In this document: piece by piece, positions 12,601-22,370 of the stretch
How the letters are laid out: the number at the start of each line of letters is the position of its first letter
Numbering within the stretch: the first letter of the stretch is position 1
Origin: Plakobranchus ocellatus
Lineage: Eukaryota > Mollusca > Gastropoda > Plakobranchidae
Reading direction: 5' to 3'
Assembly (NCBI GenBank): GCA_019648995.1
Contig: BLXT01000976.1
Coordinates: forward strand, 536,577 to 568,930
Length of the DNA stretch: 32,354 bases
Notes under the pieces: model-generated
The model's input: the letters and a program-made list of their open reading frames with translations, nothing else
What the model was told of the DNA's origin: nothing
The model's database searches: none
Made by a program: the position numbers and the translations under genes

Positions 12601-15600
12601 TTTGGATAACAAAATTTTGGATTTATCTGAAAATTTTCCAAGAGAGAATATTTTTTCTTTATAAATGCTTTGGATAATCTGAATTTTTCCTTCTATCCAA
12701 AAGCTGCAAAGATTTTTAGAATTCTAAGGCAAAATTGTGCACTCCACATAATTCAACATTCCTTTAATGTGACTCAATTAAAAAGTCCCAAGTAATTCCC
12801 TCTTTATCCTTACTAACAAAATTTTGCCCAAATCGACGTGCTGCTTGGCTTATTTTTCTTAACTCAACAGTTCCCATCTTGTTTCAGATCAAACTAAACC
12901 AAAATGCTTTTGCCTGGCCGTCTCTCGCAGAAAAATTAATGTGCCAGACAACACAGATTATCCATTGTGATTGAGATACTGTAGGGGTGATGAGATTTGG
13001 GATGGACGGTGGGCTTGCACGGGAGAGAAGGAAAGTTGTAACATTAGGCTGGGATTAGATTTACCCTCACTTGCCTAGATTCTACACTGCAATATGCGTG
13101 GATGGCATTGGCAGGCATTCCCCGCTAGGTGCCACTCATGTGCATGTGTGTGTGCATAGCTTGTGGCGAGGGAAAAGACCATGTTAGCGTTGTTATATTT
13201 AATGTCTCCCCCACCCCAAGAGTGCAAGATTTGAAGCCTCATCCACCAATTTCACCCGAGGAAGACAACGAGAGTGCAAGATTTGAAGCTAGAGATGCAC
13301 TTCTCCTTTCTGCCATAGCCAAAATTAATGAAGAGCAGTATCTTCAGAGTTAAGCTGATGGACGATTTTTTTTCCTATTTAGTCACCATTCAGCATTCTT
13401 ATACTTCGACATGTATGGCCTTGTCCCTTTGATGTAGGATGTCGAATTACCATATATTCACTGTAAAACATTGAGTACTGTGCACTAAATGTTTGTCAGT
13501 GCTCTTAATTGAAAGACTTCAATCTGAAGACAACCACTCAACTTATATCCTTATATAAAAGGGCGGGACAAGACAACCTAGATCCTTGGCTGACAATACA
13601 CCTCAGGTGTATGTGTCTCTCTATGGTCAGGTCTAAGTGATGTGAATGGCTGTTGTTGGCATAACCAGGCATTAAAGGGTAGTCCAGATGAACTAGTCAC
13701 AACCGAATGCAATAAAGAACTGATAAGGAGACGGGCTGCAAGATTTCACTGCATAACCGACAGCGTAGCACAGCCATACCAGTCATATTGTGGGAAGGAG
13801 GAGGGTGTATTTATAGAGCCTCTGCATTGTGAAAGAGGATTCGTGCACAAATCAGATTCATCACTGCTGGAATTATTCGATGTTCATATGGATTAAGAAG
13901 TAACATGAGGTCTCTGCATTTGATTCGCTATATGAGACACAAATTTAGGATAAACTACTAGCACATCCTCACATATACATTCTCAAAGGCTTTTTATAGT
14001 TCAGTGATTTTAGGTTGGGCTGTGGATTGTCTATAAAAGTGAGGAAAGGAGTAGGTTGGTCATTTGCTTGCCTTAAGTATTGTGGGAAACTTTAGGGATG
14101 TGAATCAAAAATAGACTATCACTTGCAACAATGGGTCATAGCCGAGTCAAAAGAGAACAGACTTAGACCTTCCAACAAAATTGACCGATATAGAAAAGCC
14201 TGAAAACTTATCTCAAGCAAAATGAAATCCCAAAGCTGTATGGCATATCGCCAGCATGAGTGACCACTATTACAAAGAAACAACAATGGAAGGAGTTGGT
14301 AGCCTCATCCACCAATTTCACCCGAGGAAGACAACGAGAGTGCAAGATTTGAAGCTAGAGATGCACTTCTCCTTTCTGCCATAGCCAAAATTAATGAAGA
14401 GCAGTATCTTCAGAGTTAAGCTGATGGACGATTCTCTTTTCATTTGGCTACAGCAGCTTTGGCTCCAAGAGAAATGAAGCAATCACATCTTGAGCTTTAT
14501 AAAATTTCTACCACAAATTTACGTTCTCTGCTATGGCACGAAATCATTGTTCTGGAACGGACGCCATTTTCTTTTCCCCTGGTATACCGGTGGACAGAGC
14601 TCAGAAGGTCAAAAAAGAATCCATTTTAATTATACCTGGCTGATCATTAGCCATGTGAATTCAAATTTTAAGTCCACTTTTGCTGTTTGGGAGCATTTCT
14701 TCTTAACAATGATAAAATGAAAGAAATATGCTTATATTAACAGACGCTGGGGCTATTAAATAATAAAAAAAAAAATTAGTCTACAGTCCCATGTTGAAAT
14801 AATTTCTTCAAAACTGCTCAATGTGTCAATATCATTGATTTTCTTAGCTGCTAGTAGGATTGGTTGATTTTTGTATATAGCCAGTCCACAACAAGGTGAA
14901 CTAAGGATTTCAGGCCCTCCTTCAGGCCAGGGCGCTGGTGGCAGGGCTCAAATCTGCGAATAGAAGGGTGCCTGCAGATCTCAGGGCGGAATTGCTATCC
15001 ACTGCCACCAACACCCTCTAATAAAGTAAGATTGTTGAAAAGGAAGTTTCAAAATATAGTGGTACTTACATTAAGAACTGTTTTGGTGAAGGAACAGGCA
15101 TGTAGCAATGCAAATAGAAAGCATGGGATAAGTGACACTGCTTTATGTTAAGTGTAATAACCATTGAAAGTTAAAATGTGAAACAAAAATTAATTTTCAA
15201 AGAATCTGGAACCCCTAAGAATGAACAGACTGATTTATATTTCAACAGAGAATGGAAAAAAAATAATTTTTTTTATGTCATGAGGATACAAATATCCTGT
15301 CCAATGTTATTCATCATAGGCATTTCTAGGCATGTGGCAAAATCAAATTATTTTATTATAGGTTTTTAGAAATATTTTATTATCACAGCTGATGACTACA
15401 TTAAGGTGCCTTTTTTTTTCAGGAAACTCCATTTGACCAGGCATCCTGCAAGGTATTAAGTGAAACATCTACAATTGCTAAACAAAAACAAAAAAAAATT
15501 CTAAAAGTAAAAAAAAAGCACCACCTCTTTTCAAACTGTTTTGGCATTGAAAGCCATTTTTTTTGCCATGATTCATTAAATCATATTTTTTTATTTGCTG

Positions 15601-18600
15601 AAAGGATACTGGTCATTGGATATGAGTTGAGGAAAATGATGCAATACATGAGGTAATGGCATGAGTCCTCTGTGAATAAGAGTCGGAGAAAGTCCATGTT
15701 CAGCTGCACATGTGGCATTCGCTGATGCATGCGCAGTGCACTTGTGGCTGCTGTTGCAAGTAAAGTTCTTTGGTAAAAACTGTAAGGATTGCCACTGAAA
15801 AAAAAAATGTTAAAACAGACTATACATATTAAAATTTTTTATAGCATTTCCTTTTAAGCTTGGCTGAATACTATCATTAAGTCATATCAGCTTTGCATTT
15901 TCCTGCCAATAGTCAAACATTGTATTCAAGTACTGAAGGATGGAAGATTGGAACGAATTCCATGAATGCCAGAAGGATCTTAAAAAAGGGTGGTATCACA
16001 ATGAATAATGTTAAATAATATGAATGCAATACTAGCCGATTCATACCAATAACAGCAACAACATTTTATAAGATAAAATGAGTAAAAGGATTGCAAAACC
16101 TCTATTGTTTAGATTAAAAATCATACCATTCAGCTTAAAAGAGACAGTCACTGATAAAGTCAATAACATAAGACAATTGCAAAGGCACATGAATATTCAA
16201 ATGATCAGGATGTCAAATAAAACAAACAAAAAGTTACGTGACAATGTACAAAATTAACACATCACCACTGGATCATTACTCATATCATTCTTACATGAAC
16301 ACAGAATGTGTGCTATTTCAATGGATTAAAATAGACAGAAAAAAAAAATTATATGTCTTGAAACAAAACCCTGACCATTCTACAACATTTAATTTTCATT
16401 ATTTCACCCTATCTGACCATTTTTTGTGTCACTTTTAAGGAAGACTACAAAGATTCTCTATAAAAATGAAAAGAAATAGTATGACAAGAGAAAGAACATT
16501 TAGACTGGTCAAAATCAAACTAGCAAATGAGGAGATATCCCAGAACGGTTTTATGTAAATGAAAAAGATTCTGAATTTTTCTTATTATCCTTTATACATT
16601 GGCGATCATGTTCAGATCTGTTCTCAGTTAACTATATAAAGTTGGTGCTACCATTACTCATTGCCCTGAGTTACTTTTGATAAGTTATAATATATACTCT
16701 GGCTATAATCTTCCTTGTGATTGCAAAGTGTTCTCAACCTTTGTGTTAGCCAATGACTCCCAAAAAATGGTAGTTGCCTTTATCTTACAGTTTTAATCAA
16801 TAAATACTCACAATTAGCTTCCTCCATTACAGATTCATTTCACTTTATTTCTGTCCATGATATTCTCCCAATATATTCTAATCATTCTTCTGATTAACCC
16901 ATCATTACTGCTTACTCTATGTTTCCTTATTTATTATTCAATTCTCACGATCATTATAGCGCTGACCATATGTTTTTTTATCACCCTTGTTTTGCTGTCC
17001 ATACTCATGTTTCTGTTGTCAGTATTGGTTTCATTTTTTTAAATGTATCTTTAGCCATGACTATTCTTTTAATTATTCATTTGTGAATCTCTCGCCTGAT
17101 GTTATGAGGGAGCCAAATTTTATTTTGAGACCTGTTTGATTTTTTTTCACATTCGCTAACAAGATTGAATTTGGGATTTTTTAGGATTGACATATATCCT
17201 GGTTTTTTTTTCACTTTTAAAGACAGGCCCATTCTAATTAAGAGTACCTAAAAGTTTTTTGATGAGCACTGAATAATGTCAGAGATTATTGCCTTTGATA
17301 CAGCCTGATAAGTAGAGATCATTGCTACAACTAGATATATCTTTGACATTGAAAGACTGCAAATAGCTGCTGATCCTTAACGATCAGTCTCAAGTTAAAA
17401 AAAAAAAAAAAAAGCTCATACTACTCCTAAGCTAGGACAGAAAAAAAAAATTAGAGCAACATTGATTATCTCATATAATTTTTAGCATAAATCTGCCATT
17501 TCTTTCCCTGTGCAAATCAGGGTTTGAAAAAGAAATGTTCGGTTTGTGTAACTAAAAGTGCATGCATTGATCTTTCTTGGGGACAAAATTGAAAACACCC
17601 TTAGTTTGGGGTTTAAAGACAAAAATGCTCAAAAAGTGATAGTCTACATAAGCTGTAGCACAATAAAAAATGGGTTAAACTCTATCACTGCCAGTCATAC
17701 GTCAACTATATTTATATAATTTTTTTTTTTTTTTTTTNGGGGGGGGGGGGGGGGCTGGATAATCCACATATAATTCAACAACACAAATCACTATAGAAAA
17801 AAAATTACCCAAAAATAGGTAGCATGAACATGATGGCACATACAACTGTAAATATGCGTGTTAACCAAAGAGTTGTTTCCACTTTGTTCTGCATCAGGTG
17901 AGTCTGTAAATGAAAATAGCATCAGATATCGTCGAAGATGCAAACGATAAAAATACAAGATTATTTGCCTCACATCACATGATAATGTATTTTCTTACTT
18001 TAAGAACTGCTCTTTGACAATACATTACTTACATTTTGATACCATTTTATATTGTGCAGAATGGGATTGCCTGTCTTTGACATTTTTTTTTTTTAAACTA
18101 TAACTATGTTACAATATAATAGGGGTGAACAACAGCAAAAGGAAGAAAAAGAGAAAAGGGATTTAGATGGAGAGCATTTATGATTAAGTTAAAGATCATA
18201 TGCACAGAATAAAGGCATAGTGATAGATAGATTAATAGATGTGCTGTTTCGATCTTACACACAATGCTGCTTTATATATTTAATTTTAGCAATATATTGT
18301 GCTACATTATATATCCCTTGCTAAGAAATTACATGTCAATACTATAAGATGTGTAATCACACTTTCCCCCATAGTTTAGCTTCCAAAATGTTTGGGCACA
18401 GGACATAGGAGACGTCCAATGCACTCTCTCCATCTTCCCTCCTCAACAGTTCTCTTGCCCAAAACTTAAAGAGACAGAGCCACCAGAACCTCTCTTTCAT
18501 TTTTGGATCATTTTCTTATTACAAATATTTTTTCCATTTTTGAATACTTAAACTTATTTATAAATTTATTTCATTCTGCAAGAGTGCATTGCTTAAAAGT

Positions 18601-19279
18601 TCTGATACCTTACATACCACTGTGACTAAGTTAACCCTAGACGCTTCCTTATTTAGGATGAGTGATTTGAATGACAAAACTTTGCATTTCAAAACATTGC
18701 TAAACATGGCTGACATAATAGATTATCACCTTCATATATTCAAAATTTGAAAAAAAAGTGTATAATATGAATGAATCATACATATAATACAAAAACTATT
18801 ATCGCATGAGCTGAATGACAAAGTCTCACTATAATTTACATCCTAATAATTAATATCATAAGTTCAGTTACAGTATTAAGTGATTCAAGCAAGCAAAGTT
18901 TGTGGATACTTTAAAAATTTAAGAAAAAAAATGTGCTACAAAACTCTAGAATATTAAATCTATTTTCTTTACATATGGCCATTTAAAAATGTGAAGCGCT
19001 ACCTCAAAATGAGACTCTTTTCAGAGAAAATCAGCATCAAACTTAGTAATGCACAGGGATATTGAAAATTTTTCGGTAAAAAATTGAGAAATATGAAAGT
19101 AAACTGGACTGATGTTTATTCCACTTGATTATGCCATATACTGTCTGACTTTTAGGAGACACTTCACACATTGTTCTTACAATAAGAGGACTGGTATGTC
19201 CAGGTCTCTGCTGGGCATCACCTGATCCATCAGAAGGTGGAGCATCATTGTTTTCTCTGTTGCCATTCGTGTCCGCCAT
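9478..19279 (-). CDS. TMEM33: TMEM33 homologue, complete seven-exon gene (266 aa)
   Basis: Seen: seven minus-strand coding exons at 19279-19181, 17903-17809, 15794-15610, 15137-15070, 12335-12202, 11855-11772 and 9613-9478. All introns are GT-AG, all phases agree, and the total is 801 bp (266 aa plus stop). The translation aligns with animal TMEM33 along its length: [78 protein letters not shown] and RLAP. Human TMEM33 is 247 aa; this one is longer mainly in its polar N-terminus. Known of the family: TMEM33/Pom33 proteins are multi-pass membrane proteins of the ER and nuclear envelope, linked to ER tubule shape, nuclear pore distribution and the unfolded protein response. Hydrophobic segments lie at about residues 45-64, in the exon 3/4 region (about 110-140) and at about 177-193. 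The start is the first ATG in the frame, with A at -3 and G at +4. No promoter could be assigned. Confidence 0.95.
9614..11771 (-). other. TMEM33: TMEM33 intron 6
   Basis: GT-AG intron of 2.16 kb. It contains the 30-N gap with poly(A) on both sides and the window's longest ATG-started frame (10200-10562, 120 codons), which has no recognisable domain and is treated as chance. Confidence 0.85.
10800..10829. other. 30-base assembly gap in poly(A)
   Basis: Thirty Ns flanked by about 12 As on the left and 22 As on the right. The gap lies in a homopolymer, so its true length is unknown. Confidence 0.98.
11772..11855 (-). CDS. TMEM33: TMEM33 coding exon 6
   Basis: The acceptor TTTCTATTCCAG is followed by an 84-bp exon whose first base completes Thr. 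It encodes [20 protein letters not shown] and then SRRNPYN, parallel to human QPFIYYRFLTLRYSSRRNPY. It ends AAC AG|GTAAAC, phase 2. The [15 protein letters not shown] block is one of the family's best-conserved stretches and makes the identification secure. Confidence 0.96.
11856..12201 (-). other. TMEM33: TMEM33 intron 5
   Basis: A 346-bp GT-AG intron, A/T-rich, with no embedded element seen. Confidence 0.9.
12202..12335 (-). CDS. TMEM33: TMEM33 coding exon 5
   Basis: The acceptor TCTTGTCACAG leads into a phase-0 exon of 134 bp. It encodes a region ending [20 protein letters not shown] followed by MPATVILVF, the counterpart of human [24 protein letters not shown]. The donor is TTC AC|GTGAGA, phase 2. 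The last part (about residues 177-193) is a predicted membrane helix. A plus-strand open frame over the same bases is a shadow. Confidence 0.96.
13235..13367 (+). repeat. 133-bp perfect direct repeat, copy 1
   Basis: Identical base for base to 14301-14433, offset 1066. It contains a plus-strand open frame ending in [23 protein letters not shown], then [16 protein letters not shown]. The frame continues upstream from 13129 with unrelated-looking sequence. It lies antisense within TMEM33 intron 4. The composition (acidic, helical, stop at the same place in both copies) looks like the C-terminal exon of a protein, but I do not recognise it. Confidence 0.9.
13642..13896 (+). other. 84-codon open frame between the two direct repeats, unassigned
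   Basis: An uninterrupted frame starting [20 protein letters not shown] and ending FDVHMD before TAA. It is richer in polar and charged residues than the chance frames of this AT-rich window and lies in the segment bounded by the 133-bp repeats. No motif is recognised, and no promoter or splice context is evident. It may be a fragment of the same inserted sequence as the repeats. Confidence 0.2.
14301..14433 (+). repeat. 133-bp perfect direct repeat, copy 2
   Basis: Second identical copy of 13235-13367. The flanks differ immediately on both sides: upstream sequence is GGAGTTGGT, downstream the two copies part after GATGGACGATT. Here the coding-like frame has no upstream ATG, so only the last ~40 codons and the TAA are present. 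Perfect identity implies a recent duplication, gene conversion or an assembly artefact. Confidence 0.9.
14868..15018 (-). mobile_element. tRNA-derived SINE-like copy 2, inside TMEM33 intron 4
   Basis: Diverged relative of the copy at 7282-7428, also on the minus strand. It shares GGGTGTTGGTGGC near the head, GATTTGAGCCCTGCC (degenerate B box), CTGAGATCTGCAG, and the tail GACTGGCTATATACAAAAA. It lies about 50 bp downstream of the exon 4 donor and in the same orientation as TMEM33. A short extra segment near the B box distinguishes it from copy 1. Confidence 0.7.
15070..15137 (-). CDS. TMEM33: TMEM33 coding exon 4 (short)
   Basis: A 68-bp exon. Its first two bases complete an ATG Met codon from exon 3, then it encodes [20 protein letters not shown], matching the human SIFPVLLFSLLHAATYTKKV. 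It ends AAT|GTAAGT, a near-perfect phase-0 donor. The acceptor (ATAAAGCAG) has a poor pyrimidine tract. The SINE-like element at 14868-15018 begins about 50 bp downstream of this donor. Confidence 0.95.
15138..15609 (-). other. TMEM33: TMEM33 intron 3
   Basis: A 472-bp GT-AG intron with A-rich runs; the acceptor has a weak pyrimidine tract. Nothing else seen. Confidence 0.9.
15610..15794 (-). CDS. TMEM33: TMEM33 coding exon 3, most conserved block
   Basis: The acceptor is a T-rich tract ending TTTTCAG. The first base completes a Gly codon from exon 2. The 185-bp exon encodes 61 full codons, including [37 protein letters not shown] and NSYPMT. All have direct counterparts in human TMEM33 (SFYQRALL, TSALRLHQRLPHFQL, EDSCHYLLYS, NSYPVT). 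It ends ACC A|GTATCC, phase 1. The hydrophobic stretch after EDSCHYL begins a membrane segment that continues into exon 4. Confidence 0.96.
15795..17808 (-). other. TMEM33: TMEM33 intron 2
   Basis: A 2.0-kb intron containing the T-tract/N/G-tract junction near its 5' end and an A-tract at 17398-17413. No exon or element was recognised in it. Confidence 0.85.
17721..17754. other. T-tract / N / G-tract junction
   Basis: Seventeen Ts, a single N at 17738, then sixteen Gs. This is an abrupt homopolymer switch around an ambiguous base, typical of a poor sequencing or gap-filling join rather than biology. Confidence 0.85.
17809..17903 (-). CDS. TMEM33: TMEM33 coding exon 2, first membrane helix
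   Basis: The acceptor TTTTCATTTACAG is followed by ACT CAC CTG ATG CAG AAC AAA GTG, giving [20 protein letters not shown] and then a hydrophobic run ending LPIFG. This matches the human segment around NKLDTAMWLSRLFTV. The exon is 95 bp and ends GG|GTAATT in phase 2, a weaker donor than those of the other exons. The second half (about residues 45-64) is the first predicted membrane helix. The donor falls 55 bp from the G-homopolymer/N flaw in the assembly. Confidence 0.93.
17904..19180 (-). other. TMEM33: TMEM33 intron 1
   Basis: A 1.28-kb GT-AG intron. No embedded gene or repeat family recognised apart from short T and A runs. Confidence 0.85.
19181..19279 (-). CDS. TMEM33: TMEM33 coding exon 1 (residues 1-33)
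   Basis: Starts at an ATG with sequence GTAGA before it and G after it, then encodes a hydrophilic N-terminus rich in Asn, Asp, Gly, Pro and Gln ([11 protein letters not shown]...). It ends ATT|GTAAGA, a strong phase-0 donor. No membrane segment is present. This tail is not conserved with vertebrate TMEM33 beyond the initial MADT. It belongs to the gene because its phase, strand and position fit exon 2. Sixteen bases upstream of the ATG is a pyrimidine-rich stretch ending in AG, so a separate 5' UTR exon is likely. Confidence 0.85.
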
Positions 19280-19320
19280 TCTACTGTTGATATTTCTTGC
19301 AGAAGACTTAAAAATACATA
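19280..19320 (-). promoter_or_regulatory. TMEM33 5' UTR with a likely 3' splice site
   Basis: On the minus strand the bases before the start codon contain a T/C-rich tract ending TCTTCTGCAAG (AG at 19296-19297), then 17 bases to the ATG. This looks like an acceptor, so the transcript probably begins in an unseen non-coding exon at higher coordinates. No TATA box or CpG-rich promoter could be tied to it. Confidence 0.4.
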
Positions 19321-20990
19321 TATACATTAACTATTACATAGATAGAGTGAATATTTGTTTGTTTTACAAACATGAAATTACATACCAGTACATCACTTAT
19401 GTTATTTGTTTTGAATAAAAAGTTGTTTCATAGCCAATACTCACAGCATGCCTTACATGTCAAAAATAATTTGATGATTGAAAGATTATGATTGAGTTTA
19501 AAAACCAGTCCAAAAATGGCTAAGGTAAGAAATTTTAAATGTAGTAGTGTTATGGTGAATACTTGAGTTTATTCATTCATTCATGATTATTACAGCCACG
19601 AATGAATAATGATTAATTTCAGGCTGAATGTGAATGTATTTTTTGAATAAATATAATTTTTTAAAAAATTGTATTTTAAGAATAACTTTGAATGTAACTT
19701 AGAACCCCATTCAAGGGACTGCATGCAGGCAAATTTTCCTTTGCCAGAGTAACAACCAAGACAACAGTTGCGCAAGAGAGATACCGTAGTGGTGCAGATG
19801 AATATTCAGGTTGCTATGAATATTTGGGTTGATGTGAATATTCAAGCTAAAGAGAAAATTTTCAGTTATTCATTATTCAATGATCTATGAATAAATGTGT
19901 TGAATATTCATTCATTCATGAATTAAAAAAAAGAATCACGACTCAGCACTAAATTGTAAGCCTAGTAAGTTCAGTGATCCTTCAAAATCATTTCTCTTGG
20001 CAGTAACTCAACTAAAATAAAAATCCTAAATAAAAAGGTAAACGTTCCCATTACTCAAGTTCCAGAACATATCTTGTCTATAGGAGGTTCAATAAACTGA
20101 GAAATACTTCCTGTATTTGTATGCTTCTAATATGGGGGTGTTCGACTCAAGCCAATCATGCAGATTTACTTCTTAATTTCATTATGTTAGACTGCTGTGG
20201 ATCCTTCATTTTAAAGAACACTTTTTTGTCAGCTTTACAATGATAAAAAAAATTGCATATTGAAGGTTTTATTGAATTTCAAGAATGGCCATGCATTTTG
20301 TACACCTGAATTGAACAAGCCTAGGCCTAATAAGAAATGCAAACAGACAATGCATCTTTACACCAGAATGTCAGTTTCAGATCTAACACAGTAATTTAAC
20401 AGAGCCAGTTAGACCTGGCTTTCATGATTCAAACTATTATGGTGAATGACAGGTCACACTTCAGTGTGTATGGTTTTTGAAACAGGCAACATGTGCACTG
20501 TGTCTCTCTTCATTCATAAATAAAAAATGACATAGACGCAAAACCTAATCTCTAAGTAGAAAGGAATTTAATTGGTGTCCAGATATTTTTGTAATGATCT
20601 AACAAAATAGATTTCAATAATAGGAACCAAGAGCAAAAGGATATTCGAGAAAAAGGAAACGTAGCGGTGGGCGGCTAGATTGATTTAATCTAACAGCCAT
20701 CGCCACCCATCCCATTAGTAGGGTGAAAAAAGTAAATAATGCACTGACATAACAAAGTTCACACACACATTCAGCTTATACTCGGGTAAATTTATTACTG
20801 CTATTGTTGCTGCTAACAATTCGAAAACTACAATAGTTTGAATTAGGACCTAAGCCTCCTTTTTAGATCCAGCACTTGCCTAAACCTATGTATACTGGGA
20901 TAGATTCAGGTTTCTCACCTAATAAATCCAAAACAAATCTTCAAATACTAACAGACTTTATTTTTTTTTAATCCAGATAAGACTATAAGG
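19321..20990. other. 5' flank of TMEM33
   Basis: No coding exon found on either strand. It holds several ATTCATTCATTCATG-type runs near 19570-19620 and 19850-19920 and the imperfect palindrome at 20656-20716. A 5' UTR exon of TMEM33 may lie here or further right but cannot be recognised. Confidence 0.5.
20656..20716. repeat. Imperfect palindrome, GC-rich arms
   Basis: GGTGGGCGGCTAGATT, loop GATTT, then AATCTAACAGCCATCGCCA and CCC form an imperfect hairpin with about 16-20 base arms. The arms are unusually GC-rich for the surroundings. It could be the core of a short foldback element. Confidence 0.4.
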
Positions 20991-22164
20991 CAGAAATCCG
21001 GAACCTACGGCTCGCGAGCCAGATGTGGCAGATTCCACAAACATGATTTGAGATTGTCCCAAAAACATCAATTTTTCAACATACACAAATATACACATAT
21101 TGTACATCAAAAGAGAGATATTTAAATGCTGAATTCAAATTTAAGACCCCCCAACCTAAAGACCCGTTCATCTAAAGTTATAGGAAAAAGAATAAAGCAA
21201 TACCATCAGTAATAATAAATTTCAGCCACTGAAAGTTTGACCAGAAAAAGATCCTTCCTAAACTCACTGCACTATTTTCTTTTCAAAAATATTGAAATAG
21301 CAGTATTAATGATAATCACTAAAGAGTGACAATGTATCAACTAACCAGCCGTTAATTGATACAGAGTGACAATTATCGACTTATGAAGGATTTCTGTTAC
21401 TTTTCAGTAACTGGTGAGTAGACTTAGCCAATTTTTTTTTTTTTTATAAGAAGTTATTTCCATTTCCATTTCCTTTGTTTGCTGCGTCAGATGCTAAAAT
21501 AGGGTGCCTGAGGTTGGTCAAGTCACATTCACTCATTCATCATTGCAACAAAGATGGTGAGTTTTCTTCAACGGCAGTACAAGTGGTATACAGAAATTAA
21601 CAAGGCTTTTAAGTAATATGAAGAGGACAATCGTGTTGCTTTTCAGAAAAAATTGAGACAGACAATCACTCCCTACTACTGTATACAAAGTTGCATCCCC
21701 TAATATTCACTATGTTACAGCACTGTAGTAATAATGCAGATTTAATGCATGCAAGTTATGCGTGATTGATTGTTTCAGTTTAAGGTTACTGTGATTACCT
21801 TTGCTTCACTTCTTTTGATTCCTCGTTTTAAAAATAAAAAACAAAAATCAACAATACGGTCAACCACTTAGTGTAGTCTTGTGTACAGTGCTACAGGGTG
21901 GTTGCATACTTTAGTTTTCAGTTTATACATATTATGTTTTAATGCCCTGTGATGTCTGCTATCTCAAATGCTGTCTTATGTACATCTTTAAGTCCTATTT
22001 AATACCTTTGTAGAATGATTTAACAGTAACAGGGAAAATCTCGTTGCAAGTTCAATTCATTCATAACTTAACCAACCCCTCTGTATAATGAACACCTTTT
22101 GATTGAGACAGGCTCAATCAAAAAATGTGAGCAGTTTCCTTTTTAAAAACACTCTTAAAAAAGA

Positions 22165-22370
22165 ATTTTCATGTTATTTTTTACTTTTTATTGCTGCTAC
22201 TACTGTCATACCGTTGCTGCTGCTGCTGTTAATACTACTACTTCAGCTACTGCTGCTACTGCTGCTACTACTACTGCTACTGCTCTGCTGCTACTACCAA
22301 TACTGTTGCTGCTACTGCTGCTAGTTTTACTGTTTCTACTGCCACCGCTACTATTAGACATGCTTACCCT
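22165..22370 (+). repeat. CTG/CTA trinucleotide-rich arm, left
   Basis: An imperfect (CTGCTGCTACTA)n tract of about 150 bases, preceded by TTTTCATGTTATTTTTTACT and followed by GACATGCTTACC. It is related in inverted orientation to 23411-23522. The overlapping Leu-rich and Ala/Thr-rich open frames are products of the trinucleotide repeat, not genes. Confidence 0.85.

Larger units (their letters stand above)
12336..15069 (-). other. TMEM33: TMEM33 intron 4
   Basis: The longest TMEM33 intron (2.73 kb). It hosts both 133-bp direct repeats, the 84-codon plus-strand frame and SINE-like copy 2. Base composition between 12,900 and 14,450 is less AT-rich than the rest of the intron, consistent with inserted sequence. 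Confidence 0.9.

Noticed and set aside
17791-17973. Minus-strand frame of 60 codons containing [10 protein letters not shown]
   Set aside because: Wrong frame of TMEM33 exon 2 with flanking intron.
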